From assembly GCA_900290245.1 (NCBI GenBank), contig OKRB01000107.1:1-53494 (forward strand): DNA of 53,494 nucleotides, in the 5' to 3' direction. Below are positions 35,507 to 43,434 of this stretch, in pieces; positions within the stretch are counted from its first letter, which is position 1; every line of letters starts with the position of its first letter. The stretch is from Candidatus Sulfuritelmatomonas gaucii (GTDB lineage: Bacteria > Acidobacteriota > Terriglobia > Terriglobales > Acidobacteriaceae). The notes under the pieces are model-generated. The model worked only from the letters and a program-made list of their open reading frames with translations, was not told the origin of the DNA and made no database searches. The translations under genes were made by a program, and so were the position numbers.

Positions 35507-36283
35507 ATGACGACAGAACTCTTCAGCCTTGTAGGCAAGCTCGCGGTCGTGACCGGAGGAACTTCCGGAATCGGCCGCGCTTTGAGCCTTGGATTAGCCG
35601 ATGCCGGCGCTGACGTGATTGCCACGGCGCGACGCCAGCAGCAGGTGGACGAAACTGCAGCCGAGATTGAGGCGCGCGGGCGCAAAACCCTGCGTCTTGC
35701 CTCCGACGTCGGCGACCGTGAGTCGCTGGAGACGCTTCTTGCGGCAGCGCTTGAGCGCTTCGGCAAAGTGGACATCCTGGTGAACTGCGCCGGCATCATC
35801 AAGCGCACGCCCACGCTCGACTTGCTCGAGGCCGAGTGGACAAACATTCTGAATGTCAATCTCACTGGAACACTGCGCGCCTGCCAGGTGTTCGGGCGGA
35901 AGATGCTCGAGCGCAGTTATGGCCGCATCATCAACATCGCATCGCTGAACAGCTTTGTCGCGTTGAGCGAGGTGGCCGCCTACGCAGCCAGCAAGGCCGG
36001 TGTCGCCTCCCTTACGCGCTCGCTCGCGGTGGAGTGGTCAAAGAAGGGCGTCACTGTGAATGCTGTCGCGCCGGGCGTCTTCCGCACCGATTTGAATGCG
36101 CAGTTGCTTGACTCGACCCAGCGCGGACAGGAACTGCTGATGCGCACGCCCATGGGACGCTTCGGCAACACCGAAGAACTGATCGGCGCGGTCGTCTACC
36201 TCGCCTCTGACAGCGCTTCGTTCGTCACCGGCCAGATCCTCGTCGTCGACGGAGGGTTCCTCGCCAGCGGGGTGAATCAGTAA
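35507..36283 (+). CDS. SDR dehydrogenase, probable fructuronate reductase or KduD-like
   Basis: Protein of 258 residues, a classical short-chain dehydrogenase: TGGTSGIG (cofactor), NCAG, catalytic Ser in IASLNSF, Tyr-x-x-x-Lys in YAASKAG, and the C-terminal VDGGFLASG. It is the last gene of the uxaC operon, so reduction of fructuronate to mannonate is the simplest role. It also resembles 2-deoxygluconate / 2-dehydro-3-deoxygluconate 5-dehydrogenases (KduD), which would partner KduI at 14056. The sequence alone does not decide between them. GGAG lies 5 bases before the ATG at 35507. Confidence 0.75.
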   Translation: MTTELFSLVGKLAVVTGGTSGIGRALSLGLADAGADVIATARRQQQVDETAAEIEARGRKTLRLASDVGDRESLETLLAAALERFGKVDILVNCAGIIKRTPTLDLLEAEWTNILNVNLTGTLRACQVFGRKMLERSYGRIINIASLNSFVALSEVAAYAASKAGVASLTRSLAVEWSKKGVTVNAVAPGVFRTDLNAQLLDSTQRGQELLMRTPMGRFGNTEELIGAVVYLASDSASFVTGQILVVDGGFLASGVNQ

Positions 36284-36287
36284 ACCA

Positions 36288-36317
36288 AAGATCAAGGGTC
36301 AGAGATCAGAGAATCAG
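36288..36317. repeat. GATCAGAG-type intergenic repeat
   Basis: GGTCAGAGATCAGAGAATCAG-like tandem words just after the SDR stop. Related short runs are at 4896-4907 (GGGATCAGAGAA) and 12768-12782 (GGGATCAGGGATCAG). All lie at gene ends. Confidence 0.4.
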
Positions 36318-36382
36318 TAGGGCTTGACTTCATGCGCCAAAATCCTGCGATTGCATGAGCCAGTCAAAGGCCGCCACGGATT

Positions 36383-37090
36383 TCATTCCAGGCTTGATCC
36401 CGCTTCTCCGAGTCGCGCAAAGACCCCAAAGACGACGCGATCGCAGCGAACGGCCATGAAGGGGAACGCGTTCCCGCTGATTGCGCCGGCACGCGCGAAA
36501 ATCGAGCCACGCATCATTGCATGCCCGCGATGCAGGCGAACCCTCACGTTCTGCTCAGTCAGGTCGAGCGCCGCCGCAGTCTCCGCAGTAGTCATCTCTT
36601 CAACGTCGCGCATCATCACAACGGCGCGATACTGGTCAGGCAGGCCAAGCACAGCTTCTTCCAAAAGCCGGCCGAGCTCTGCGATTGACGCCCGGTGCTC
36701 CGGATCGGGCGATGTTTCCGCGCCGCTCATAGTGCCTTCCTCTTCTTGCTCCATGTCTTCCAGTTGCTGGCTGCGCTTGCGCAGGCGCAAGCGGTGCAGC
36801 GCCTCATTCACCGCGATGCGCGTGAGCCAGATGGAGAAGTGCGCCTCGCCGGCATACTGATAAAGATGCTGATACGCTCGTACGTAGGCGTCCTGCATCA
36901 CATCTTCTGCTTCGGCATCGTCGCGCAGAATGGCGCGCGCAACACGGTAGAGCCGCTGGTTATAGCGGCGCATGATGATCTCGTACAAGGCAGTCTCGCC
37001 CGCTTTCACCCTGTCGATCACTTCCAGGTCTGACCAGCGCTCAGCAACAGCCGTTTTCAGGATGTCGATCGTCTCCATGGCTCCTTCCAT
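36383..37090 (-). CDS. ECF-type RNA polymerase sigma factor
   Basis: Protein of 235 residues. Region 2 is clear (RLYRVARAILRDDAEAEDVMQDAYVRAYQ, with a WLTRIAVNEALHRLR block after it) and region 4 follows (LPDQYRAVVMMRDVEEMTTAETAAAL). An acidic linker (EDMEQEEEGTM) joins them, and a 40-residue C-terminal tail extends beyond region 4. No anti-sigma gene lies next to it; divergent DoxX and small secreted protein genes do. The ATG at 37090 lacks a ribosome site; ATG 37078 follows AAGGAG by only 2 bases, so the start is uncertain. An exact GGTCTGACC lies inside this gene at 37027-37035. Confidence 0.88.
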   Translation of the reverse strand: MEGAMETIDILKTAVAERWSDLEVIDRVKAGETALYEIIMRRYNQRLYRVARAILRDDAEAEDVMQDAYVRAYQHLYQYAGEAHFSIWLTRIAVNEALHRLRLRKRSQQLEDMEQEEEGTMSGAETSPDPEHRASIAELGRLLEEAVLGLPDQYRAVVMMRDVEEMTTAETAAALDLTEQNVRVRLHRGHAMMRGSIFARAGAISGNAFPFMAVRCDRVVFGVFARLGEAGSSLE

Positions 37091-37181
37091 ATAGAGTCGA
37101 CTTGTCGGAAATCGTTACACGGGCTGCGGCGATTTGCCCTGCCTGCCCCATGCCGCGGTGTTCAAACGGCCGGAAATCCTC

Positions 37182-37198
37182 GATCGGTGTAACCGATC
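37182..37198. other. small hairpin before the DoxX gene
   Basis: GATCGGT (37182-37188) and ACCGATC (37192-37198) form a perfect 7-bp inverted repeat 35 bases before the DoxX start. It may be an operator or a leader hairpin; there is no T run. Confidence 0.3.
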
Positions 37199-37232
37199 AA
37201 AGGCTCGTGGCTCTTGTTGGACAGAGGGCAAA

Positions 37233-37670
37233 ATGCAGAATTCCAGTCGCATCAATACTGCCTGGTGGGTGCTCAGAATCGGCTTGGGCGTTGGGCCCGT
37301 GATTACGGGCCTCGACAAGTACTTCAATAAGCTGGCGGACTGGAGCATGTACTTGAGCCCTCTCGCGACGAAAGTCGTGCCGGTAAGCGCAGCGGTATTC
37401 ATGCACGTGGTTGGCGTGGTGGAGATCATCGCCGGCCTCATCGTGCTGAGCCGCTGGACGAAGATCGGGAGTTACATCGTGATGTTGTGGCTTCTGGCCA
37501 TCGCCCTGAATCTGGTCACGACCGGCATGTTCTACGACTTGGCCATGCGCGACGTGGAGATCGCGTTGGGCGCGTTTGCCTTCTCGCAACTGACTGCATT
37601 CCGCGAGCAGCAGGCGGCAGGCCGCGGCGTGGCCGAAGCCGCTAGGCTGCAAACGGCGGAAACAAGGTAA
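37233..37670 (+). CDS. DoxX-family membrane protein
   Basis: Protein of 145 residues with four predicted membrane segments (near 10-30, 45-70, 76-98 and 103-125) and the GVGPVITGLDKYFN opening typical of DoxX-like proteins. These small membrane proteins often partner redox enzymes, but no oxidase partner is nearby. It starts 143 bases from the divergent sigma gene and may be one of its targets. The next gene follows in the same direction by 36 bases. Confidence 0.75.
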   Translation: MQNSSRINTAWWVLRIGLGVGPVITGLDKYFNKLADWSMYLSPLATKVVPVSAAVFMHVVGVVEIIAGLIVLSRWTKIGSYIVMLWLLAIALNLVTTGMFYDLAMRDVEIALGAFAFSQLTAFREQQAAGRGVAEAARLQTAETR

Positions 37671-37706
37671 GCAACTGGAATGAAACCGAACCGGAGGATC
37701 AACAAG

Positions 37707-38048
37707 ATGAGACGCTTCCCTTCCCTGATGGTGCTTGCGGCGCTGCTTGCATGGCCCGCATTGGCACTTGCCGCAACCTACAAAGATGTGCCCGTGGTGG
37801 ACGTTAACTGCTCAAAGAAAGCCACTGCCAATCCTGATGCGCATACGCGCGATTGTGCGTTGCAATGTGCATCGAGCGGCTTCGGCATTGTGACTAGCAA
37901 TCAAAAGTTCTTGAAGTTCGATGCCGCGGGCAACCAGAAGGTTCTGTCGGAGCTCAAGGCGTCGAGCAAGAAAGATCACCTGCGCGTGAACGTGACGGGC
38001 GAGGTGCAGGGCGACACGCTGAAGGTCTCCTCCGTCACGCTTCTATAG
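37707..38048 (+). CDS. small secreted protein with four cysteines
   Basis: Protein of 113 residues. The signal peptide ends near ALAA at 23. The mature part contains VVDVNCSKKA, then TRDCALQCASSGFGIVTSNQ, and ends with alternating beta-type residues (LRVNVTGEVQG, LKVSSVTLL), like small OB-fold periplasmic domains. The cysteine cluster could bind metal or form disulfides. GGAGG lies 9 bases before the ATG at 37707; an ATG at 37680 has no site. The function is unknown. Confidence 0.65.
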   Translation: MRRFPSLMVLAALLAWPALALAATYKDVPVVDVNCSKKATANPDAHTRDCALQCASSGFGIVTSNQKFLKFDAAGNQKVLSELKASSKKDHLRVNVTGEVQGDTLKVSSVTLL

Positions 38049-38174
38049 CTTTGTGTAGCCCCCGCGTGTGCACCGGTGGACCCGCGTTCATCGGTGCACG
38101 CTCTGTATTCGCCTTGGGAAACTTGCGCGAGCCGCTCCCGCTTCAACGCGCGCGGCAGATCCGTGCCCCGCAAA

Positions 38175-39467
38175 TCACTTCAGCGTGACGTTGGCGCCCG
38201 CCATCTTGAGGATCCCCTCGCCCTGGTCGGCATGCACCGTCACGTTCGTGCCCGTGACATTGGCATAACCGATAGACAGGCCGGTCGAGCCGCTGAGGTT
38301 GACGTTCTTGAGCATGACGTTGTCCACCGGCGCTTCAGGCAGTCCGACGATGGCGCCGGCCATCGCGCCTCCGGTAGCCGTCACGTTTTCCAGCGTAATG
38401 TCGTGGAAGTGCGGCGTGAGGCGCGTGACGGGCTGCGGAGTCATTGCGCCTTCCTCTGGAAGAATGCGCGGATAGTACTCGCTGATAACCAGCGGATTCT
38501 TCACGTCCTTCATATCGATGTCGCGGTAGACGAGATTGCTCACGTCGTTGCCGCGATCGCGCGCAGCTTTCACGCGGATGCCGTTGTCGGTTCCGTCAAA
38601 GTGAATACGTTCGGCCGTAATGTTGTGCGCGCCGCCGGCGATCTCGCTGCCGATGGAGAGACCGTGGCCATGCAGAAAAGTGCAGTCGGTGATCTTGATG
38701 TTCTGGCTCGGCTCGTCGCCGCCCGGCGAGTTGATGGCGCCCGATTTGATCGCGATGTTGTCGTCTCCCACGTCGGCATACAGGTGGTCGATCACGACGT
38801 TCGACGAAGAGAAGGGATCCACGGCATCGGTGTTCGGCGAACGCGGTGGCGCCAGCACCCTGATGTTGCGAATGACAACGTCGTCGCAGTAGTAGGGGAC
38901 GAGCTGCCAGAAGGGCGAGTTCTGGATGGTGATTCCTTCCACGCGAATATGCTTGCAGTGGTCAAACACGATGAGCCGCGGTCGCGGATGCGGGTTGCCC
39001 ATGATGCCGGCGCCATGAAAGCTGCGCGCCATGGCCCACCAGCTTTCGCCCTGGCCATCAATAACGCCATCGCCCGTGATCGCGATGTTCTCGGCGTTCG
39101 TGGCACTCACCAGCGATTGCACCGCGGGAAGCCGGAACTCAGTCTTCGACGGATAGTCGGCATGATCCGGTGAGCCGAGCAGCGTTGCGTTTTTGTCGAG
39201 CTGGAGCGTGATGTTGCTCTTGAGCACGATCGGCGCGCTCAGGTAGGTGCCTGCGGTCAGACGAACCGTCCCGCCCCCTTGCGCCGCACACGCGTCAATT
39301 GCGCTTTGGATGGCAAGTGTGTCCTTGGTGGTACCGTCGCCCTTGGCGCCAAACTCGCGCGGATTGCAGGTCCTGGCCACGTGAGCAAAGCCGGCCGACG
39401 CTGCCAGGACTGCCAATGCAGCGGCAATTGAAATAAGGTGATCGAGCGAACGCGTTTGTCGAGTCAC
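38175..39467 (-). CDS. GH28 polygalacturonase-like, secreted
   Basis: Protein of 430 residues with a signal peptide (1-27). The right-handed beta-helix opens with CNPREFGAKGDGTTKDT. The GH28 catalytic set is complete: NTDAVD (212-217), GDD (234-236), GHG (267-269) and RVK (298-300). It hydrolyses galacturonan or rhamnogalacturonan links outside the cytoplasm. The start is a GTG at 39467 with GAGGT just upstream; the nearby ATG is followed by a stop. A variant of the GntR operator lies at 39526. It is divergent from the GH3 gene. Confidence 0.92.
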   Translation of the reverse strand: MTRQTRSLDHLISIAAALAVLAASAGFAHVARTCNPREFGAKGDGTTKDTLAIQSAIDACAAQGGGTVRLTAGTYLSAPIVLKSNITLQLDKNATLLGSPDHADYPSKTEFRLPAVQSLVSATNAENIAITGDGVIDGQGESWWAMARSFHGAGIMGNPHPRPRLIVFDHCKHIRVEGITIQNSPFWQLVPYYCDDVVIRNIRVLAPPRSPNTDAVDPFSSSNVVIDHLYADVGDDNIAIKSGAINSPGGDEPSQNIKITDCTFLHGHGLSIGSEIAGGAHNITAERIHFDGTDNGIRVKAARDRGNDVSNLVYRDIDMKDVKNPLVISEYYPRILPEEGAMTPQPVTRLTPHFHDITLENVTATGGAMAGAIVGLPEAPVDNVMLKNVNLSGSTGLSIGYANVTGTNVTVHADQGEGILKMAGANVTLK

Positions 39468-39525
39468 GGTGCTACCTCATTGCGGGGATGTTCGTGCGCA
39501 CTTATCATACGACACAGGCAGCAAG

Positions 39526-39536
39526 TGGTCCTACCT
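39526..39536 (-). promoter_or_regulatory. variant GntR operator before the second GH28 gene
   Basis: TGGTCCTACCT keeps the TGGTnnnACC(A/T) frame of the exact sites but changes the centre. It lies 59 bases before the GTG start. On the minus strand a -10-like TATGAT follows, so the site would overlap the -35 region. Confidence 0.35.
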
Positions 39537-39653
39537 CCTGTATCGCAAGCGTCTTGAGAGGTCCGCTGCCGGTCCGTTTCGAGATCGTCGTGGGTGGTAC
39601 AATTCCGCTGAAATTTGCTCGCCTATAAATTCCGTTTTGAATCGAGAACAACA

Positions 39654-41798
39654 ATGGAAACGACTCTGGCTGCGAAGTTGCGCCTTCATTTTCCTGAATA
39701 CGTATTCCTCGCAGTTGCGGCTGTGTTCGCGGTCGGATTTTGCGCGGTTTCATCCGCACAGCAGGCTCGCGTAACCCACGCGCAGGCCGTCGAACGCGCG
39801 CGGCAGATCGTTGCCAAAATGACGCTCGACGAAAAAATCACCGAGATGCACGGCGTTCATGATGCAACGCGTTACCGCATGGTGCCCGGCATTCCGCGAT
39901 TGGGCATTCCCGATCTGCACATGACCAACGGGCCGGCCGGCGTGGGACCGGGCGGAGCGAGTCCGCAGCCGCCGGCGACAGCCATGCCCGCTCCCATCGC
40001 GCTCGCAGCACCATGGGATCCGGCTTTGGCGCGCGAATACGGAAAGCTCGAGGGCGAGGAGACGCGTTCGCTTGGCAGCCAGCTCTTTGAGGTGCCTGAC
40101 GTGAAGATCGCGCGCGTGCCCCACGGCGGGCGCGTCTTTGAGAGCTTCGGCGAGGACCCTTTCCTCGATGCGCGCATTGCCGTGCCTGCCATCGAGGGCG
40201 TGCAGAGCACCGGCATCATGGCCAACGTCAAGCATTACCTCGCCAACAATCAGGAGGCCGATCGCCACAACGTGGACGAGGAGATCGGCGAGCGAGCTCT
40301 GCGCGAAATCTACATGCCCACCTTCGAGGCGGCCATCAAAGAGGCGCATTCGGCCTCGCTGATGTGCGCCTACCCGAAAGCAAACGGGGCCTTCAATTGC
40401 GAAAACGCGCCGCTGCTGAACGGCGTGTTGAAAAAGGACTGGGGCTTCGACGGATTTGTGCTCTCGGACTGGGGCGCCACGCACAGCACTGTTCCCAGCG
40501 CGCGGAATGGGCTCGACCTTGAGATGCCGACAGGCATCTATTTCGCCGACGAGCTACGCAAGGCGGTGGATACCGGCCAGGTTCCGGTTGCTGATCTTGA
40601 CGAGAAGCTGGTTCGGCGTTTCGCAAAAGAAATTGAGTTCGGCGATTTTGGGCCGCAGCCTGGGGCCCCCACGGACAGGTCTTCGTCCGTGGGGTGGGAG
40701 CCCAAGCCGCAGCCGATTCCCGCCTTCGAGCACGGAGCCATTTCGCGCAAGATCGCCGCGCAGGGCATGGTCCTGTTGAAGAACGAAGGCGATTTGCTTC
40801 CACTCAATTCGCAGGAACTGCGGTCGGTCTTGCTGGTGGGACCATATGCGGTTCGGCCAAACACCGGCGGCGGTGGCAGCTCGCACGTCATGCCGCTTTA
40901 CACGATTACGCCCTATGACGGCCTGGGCGCAGCATTGGGGTTGCAGATTCACTTGACGGTCATGGATGGCAGCGATATCGATGCCGCAGCCGCAGCCGCG
41001 AAACGCTCGCAGGTGGCTATCGTGATGGTCGGCGACCAGGATAGCGAAGGACGCGACCAATCCCTCGAACTGCCCTCGGCGCAGAACAACCTGATTGCGG
41101 CTGTGGCCAGTGCAAATCCGAAAACAGTCGTCGTCGTCAAGAGTGGCTCAGCAATTCTCATGCCCTGGATCGCGAACGTTTCGGCGGTCCTCGAGGCGTG
41201 GTATCCCGGCGAAGAAGACGGCAATGCCGTCGCCGATCTGCTTTTAGGCAAGGTGAATCCTTCCGGTAAGCTGCCTCTCACCTTTCCGCGCAGTGCGGAA
41301 GACACTCTTGCCAGCAATCCGGACCAGTATCCCGGCGTCAACGGCGTGGCCCATTACAGTGAGGGGCTCGGCGTGGGATATCGCGCCTATACGGCGCACC
41401 ACATTCCACCGCTGTTTCCGTTCGGCTTCGGGCTTTCGTACACGCAATTCAGCTTCGGTGGTTTCAAGGTGAGCCAGCAGCCCGGCAATGCCAAAGCGAC
41501 AGTGAGCTTCCAGGTCCAGAACACGGGCAAGGTTGCCGGAGCAGAAGTGGCGCAGTTGTATCTGGGCTTTCCTGAAATTGCCGAAGGAAACGAACCGCCG
41601 CTCCAGCTCAAAGGATTTCAAAAGGTGATGCTGAATCCCGGCGAGCGAAAGACGTTGGAACTGAAGCTCGACACGCGCGCGTTCTCCTACTGGTCAGAGA
41701 AAGCGCGCGATTGGCAGGTGGCGAAGGGCGAATTTGAAGTCATGGTGGGAGACTCGTCCGCGAACACTCCGCTGAAAGCCAACCTGACGATCCGCTAG
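39654..41798 (+). CDS. GH3 family beta-glycosidase
   Basis: Protein of 714 residues with an N-terminal signal or anchor segment (about 14-36). The GH3 barrel contains NVKHYLANNQ (192-200) and VLSDWGATHS with nucleophile Asp272; the alpha/beta sandwich and a C-terminal FnIII-like domain (about 610-714) follow. Family members release terminal glucose, xylose or other sugars; the exact sugar is not clear. Its neighbour GH28 suggests a role in wall polysaccharide breakdown. The linker between barrel and sandwich (about residues 338-348) is encoded by a palindromic element at 40667-40694. The ATG at 39654 has no strong ribosome site. Confidence 0.9.
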   Translation: METTLAAKLRLHFPEYVFLAVAAVFAVGFCAVSSAQQARVTHAQAVERARQIVAKMTLDEKITEMHGVHDATRYRMVPGIPRLGIPDLHMTNGPAGVGPGGASPQPPATAMPAPIALAAPWDPALAREYGKLEGEETRSLGSQLFEVPDVKIARVPHGGRVFESFGEDPFLDARIAVPAIEGVQSTGIMANVKHYLANNQEADRHNVDEEIGERALREIYMPTFEAAIKEAHSASLMCAYPKANGAFNCENAPLLNGVLKKDWGFDGFVLSDWGATHSTVPSARNGLDLEMPTGIYFADELRKAVDTGQVPVADLDEKLVRRFAKEIEFGDFGPQPGAPTDRSSSVGWEPKPQPIPAFEHGAISRKIAAQGMVLLKNEGDLLPLNSQELRSVLLVGPYAVRPNTGGGGSSHVMPLYTITPYDGLGAALGLQIHLTVMDGSDIDAAAAAAKRSQVAIVMVGDQDSEGRDQSLELPSAQNNLIAAVASANPKTVVVVKSGSAILMPWIANVSAVLEAWYPGEEDGNAVADLLLGKVNPSGKLPLTFPRSAEDTLASNPDQYPGVNGVAHYSEGLGVGYRAYTAHHIPPLFPFGFGLSYTQFSFGGFKVSQQPGNAKATVSFQVQNTGKVAGAEVAQLYLGFPEIAEGNEPPLQLKGFQKVMLNPGERKTLELKLDTRAFSYWSEKARDWQVAKGEFEVMVGDSSANTPLKANLTIR
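40667..40694. repeat. palindromic element inside the GH3 gene
   Basis: CCCCACGGAC (40667-40676) and GTCCGTGGGG (40685-40694) form a perfect 10-bp stem with the loop AGGTCTTC. An almost identical element with loop AGGTCTTT lies in the gene at 49999-51633. It sits in a linker between domains, where extra residues are tolerated. Confidence 0.65.
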
Positions 41799-41806
41799 TT
41801 GTTCTC

Positions 41807-43279
41807 TCAGCTCTTAGGTCCCGCGTCAGTCTTTTTAGCGCTGGGGGCATTGATCGGCAGGTGCACCGTGAAGCGTGTCTCGCCGGGGTGGGATTGCACA
41901 TCGATCGTCCCGCCGAATTTCTGCGTCACGATGCGGTGAACGATCTCCAGCCCCAGTCCCGTGCCGATGCCCTGCGGCTTGGTCGTAAAGAAAGCCTCGA
42001 AGATGCGCGGCAGAATGTCCGCCGGAATCCCCACGCCGTGATCGGTGATGCTCACTGTGAGCCATTCCGGGTTAGACGATGTCGCAACCTCAATCTTCGA
42101 GTTCTCCGGCGAAGCATCGATGGCATTGTCGATGAGGTTGGTCCACACCTGGCTGAGCGCGTAGCCGCGGGTGCAGATGGTGGATGGCGAGGCATCAAAC
42201 TTCTTCTCCACCTGGATCTGCTTGAGGCGCATCTTGTGGCCGAGGATGGTGAGCGTGCTCTGCAGGCTGTCGTGAATATCGAGTTCTTTGCTCGGCGTCC
42301 GCTCATCGTATGCGAATTTCTTCACCGCCATCACCAGGTCGGAAATGCGTCCGATGCTCTCTTCAATGGCGCACACCAGCGAGACGCTGGATACCAGCGC
42401 GCCAAACCAGTTCAGCGCGTCGGAAAAGGAAGCGGGATCGAAAAATTCCTGGGAGCAGGCGATTTCCTCGGGGTTGAACCCCATGGAGACCAGCACAGGT
42501 CCGATGGTGTAGGCGTTCTCCACCTTCGCGTTGGCGAGCCAAACGCTCATCGCCTCTTCGGCGTCGGCCTGCTCCAGCGTGCCCATCGCCGGCGCGTTGC
42601 AGCCGCGCAGGGCGTGTTCCAGCATATCTTTCATGCATCGCACCTGCTCCGGCGTCTTGGGTTTTTCCGCGCTGCGCAGGCTGAGCTGCTGCAGGCGAAG
42701 CAGGTTCTCGCGCAGTTGCGAGGCGGCGCGCTTGGCGGCAGAGCCGGGATTGTGCAGCTCGTGCATCAGGCCGGCGGCGAGCGTCCCCAGCGAGATAAGC
42801 TTTTCGCGATGCAGCGCCTCCACCTGGTATGACTGAATGCGCTGTGCGCTGTCAGCCAGGACAATCTTGCGAACGGAGGGACAGCAGGTGAGAAGCGACC
42901 AGAATCCCTGCTCCGTGAAACGCAGGAAGACCGAATCCTGCGAAGTGGTGATGCGGAACATCGAGGTGGCCCTGCCCATCAGGAAGGGCGCTTCGCCAAA
43001 TCCCTCGCCGGCGCGGGCAATTCCGCCCAAAGTCCAGGTTCCATCGGGCTCGGGGCGTTCCGCGCGAGCCTCGCCCTCCAGCACGACCCAGTAGTAGAGC
43101 CACGGTCCGCCCGGTTCCACTAGCATGGTTCCGGCCTTCGCCGTCACCCGCTCCGTCTTCTCCACGCCCACGATCGAAGCAACGGGAGTCCCGGAGAAAA
43201 TGTGCGTATGGAGCAATGCCTCAGCGACGTCCTTGAGGGCAATCGGTTCAACCTGGATGGATTGTGCGCTCTCGCTCAT
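41807..43279 (-). CDS. sensor histidine kinase with N-terminal cyclic-nucleotide-binding-like domain
   Basis: Protein of 490 residues. Residues about 20-145 resemble a CAP/cyclic-nucleotide-binding domain (EGEARAERPEPDG, GEGFGEAPFLMG). A histidine-kinase dimerisation segment has MHELHNPGSAAKRAA with His173. The ATPase domain shows NLIDNAIDA, DHGVGIP and GTGLGLEIV. There is no transmembrane segment, so it is cytosolic. It lies 155 bases downstream of the receiver-oxidoreductase gene on the same strand, and that receiver is its likely partner. Confidence 0.88.
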   Translation of the reverse strand: MSESAQSIQVEPIALKDVAEALLHTHIFSGTPVASIVGVEKTERVTAKAGTMLVEPGGPWLYYWVVLEGEARAERPEPDGTWTLGGIARAGEGFGEAPFLMGRATSMFRITTSQDSVFLRFTEQGFWSLLTCCPSVRKIVLADSAQRIQSYQVEALHREKLISLGTLAAGLMHELHNPGSAAKRAASQLRENLLRLQQLSLRSAEKPKTPEQVRCMKDMLEHALRGCNAPAMGTLEQADAEEAMSVWLANAKVENAYTIGPVLVSMGFNPEEIACSQEFFDPASFSDALNWFGALVSSVSLVCAIEESIGRISDLVMAVKKFAYDERTPSKELDIHDSLQSTLTILGHKMRLKQIQVEKKFDASPSTICTRGYALSQVWTNLIDNAIDASPENSKIEVATSSNPEWLTVSITDHGVGIPADILPRIFEAFFTTKPQGIGTGLGLEIVHRIVTQKFGGTIDVQSHPGETRFTVHLPINAPSAKKTDAGPKS

Positions 43280-43434
43280 CTTGCTTACACCAAGGTCTGA
43301 TTACCGGCCCCTCAATTCGATGCTGAAAATCAAATACAACAAACGTGGAACATCCGCCCCGTCTTAAGCTCCGGGTTCTCTAACTGCCTCTTCCGCGACT
43401 GTCCGGGGTGGCGCAACCCCTTTAAATCGCCGCC

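Noticed and set aside
43285..43310. AAGGTCTGATTACC before the histidine kinase as a GntR operator
   Set aside because: Only one half matches; two extra bases break the palindrome.
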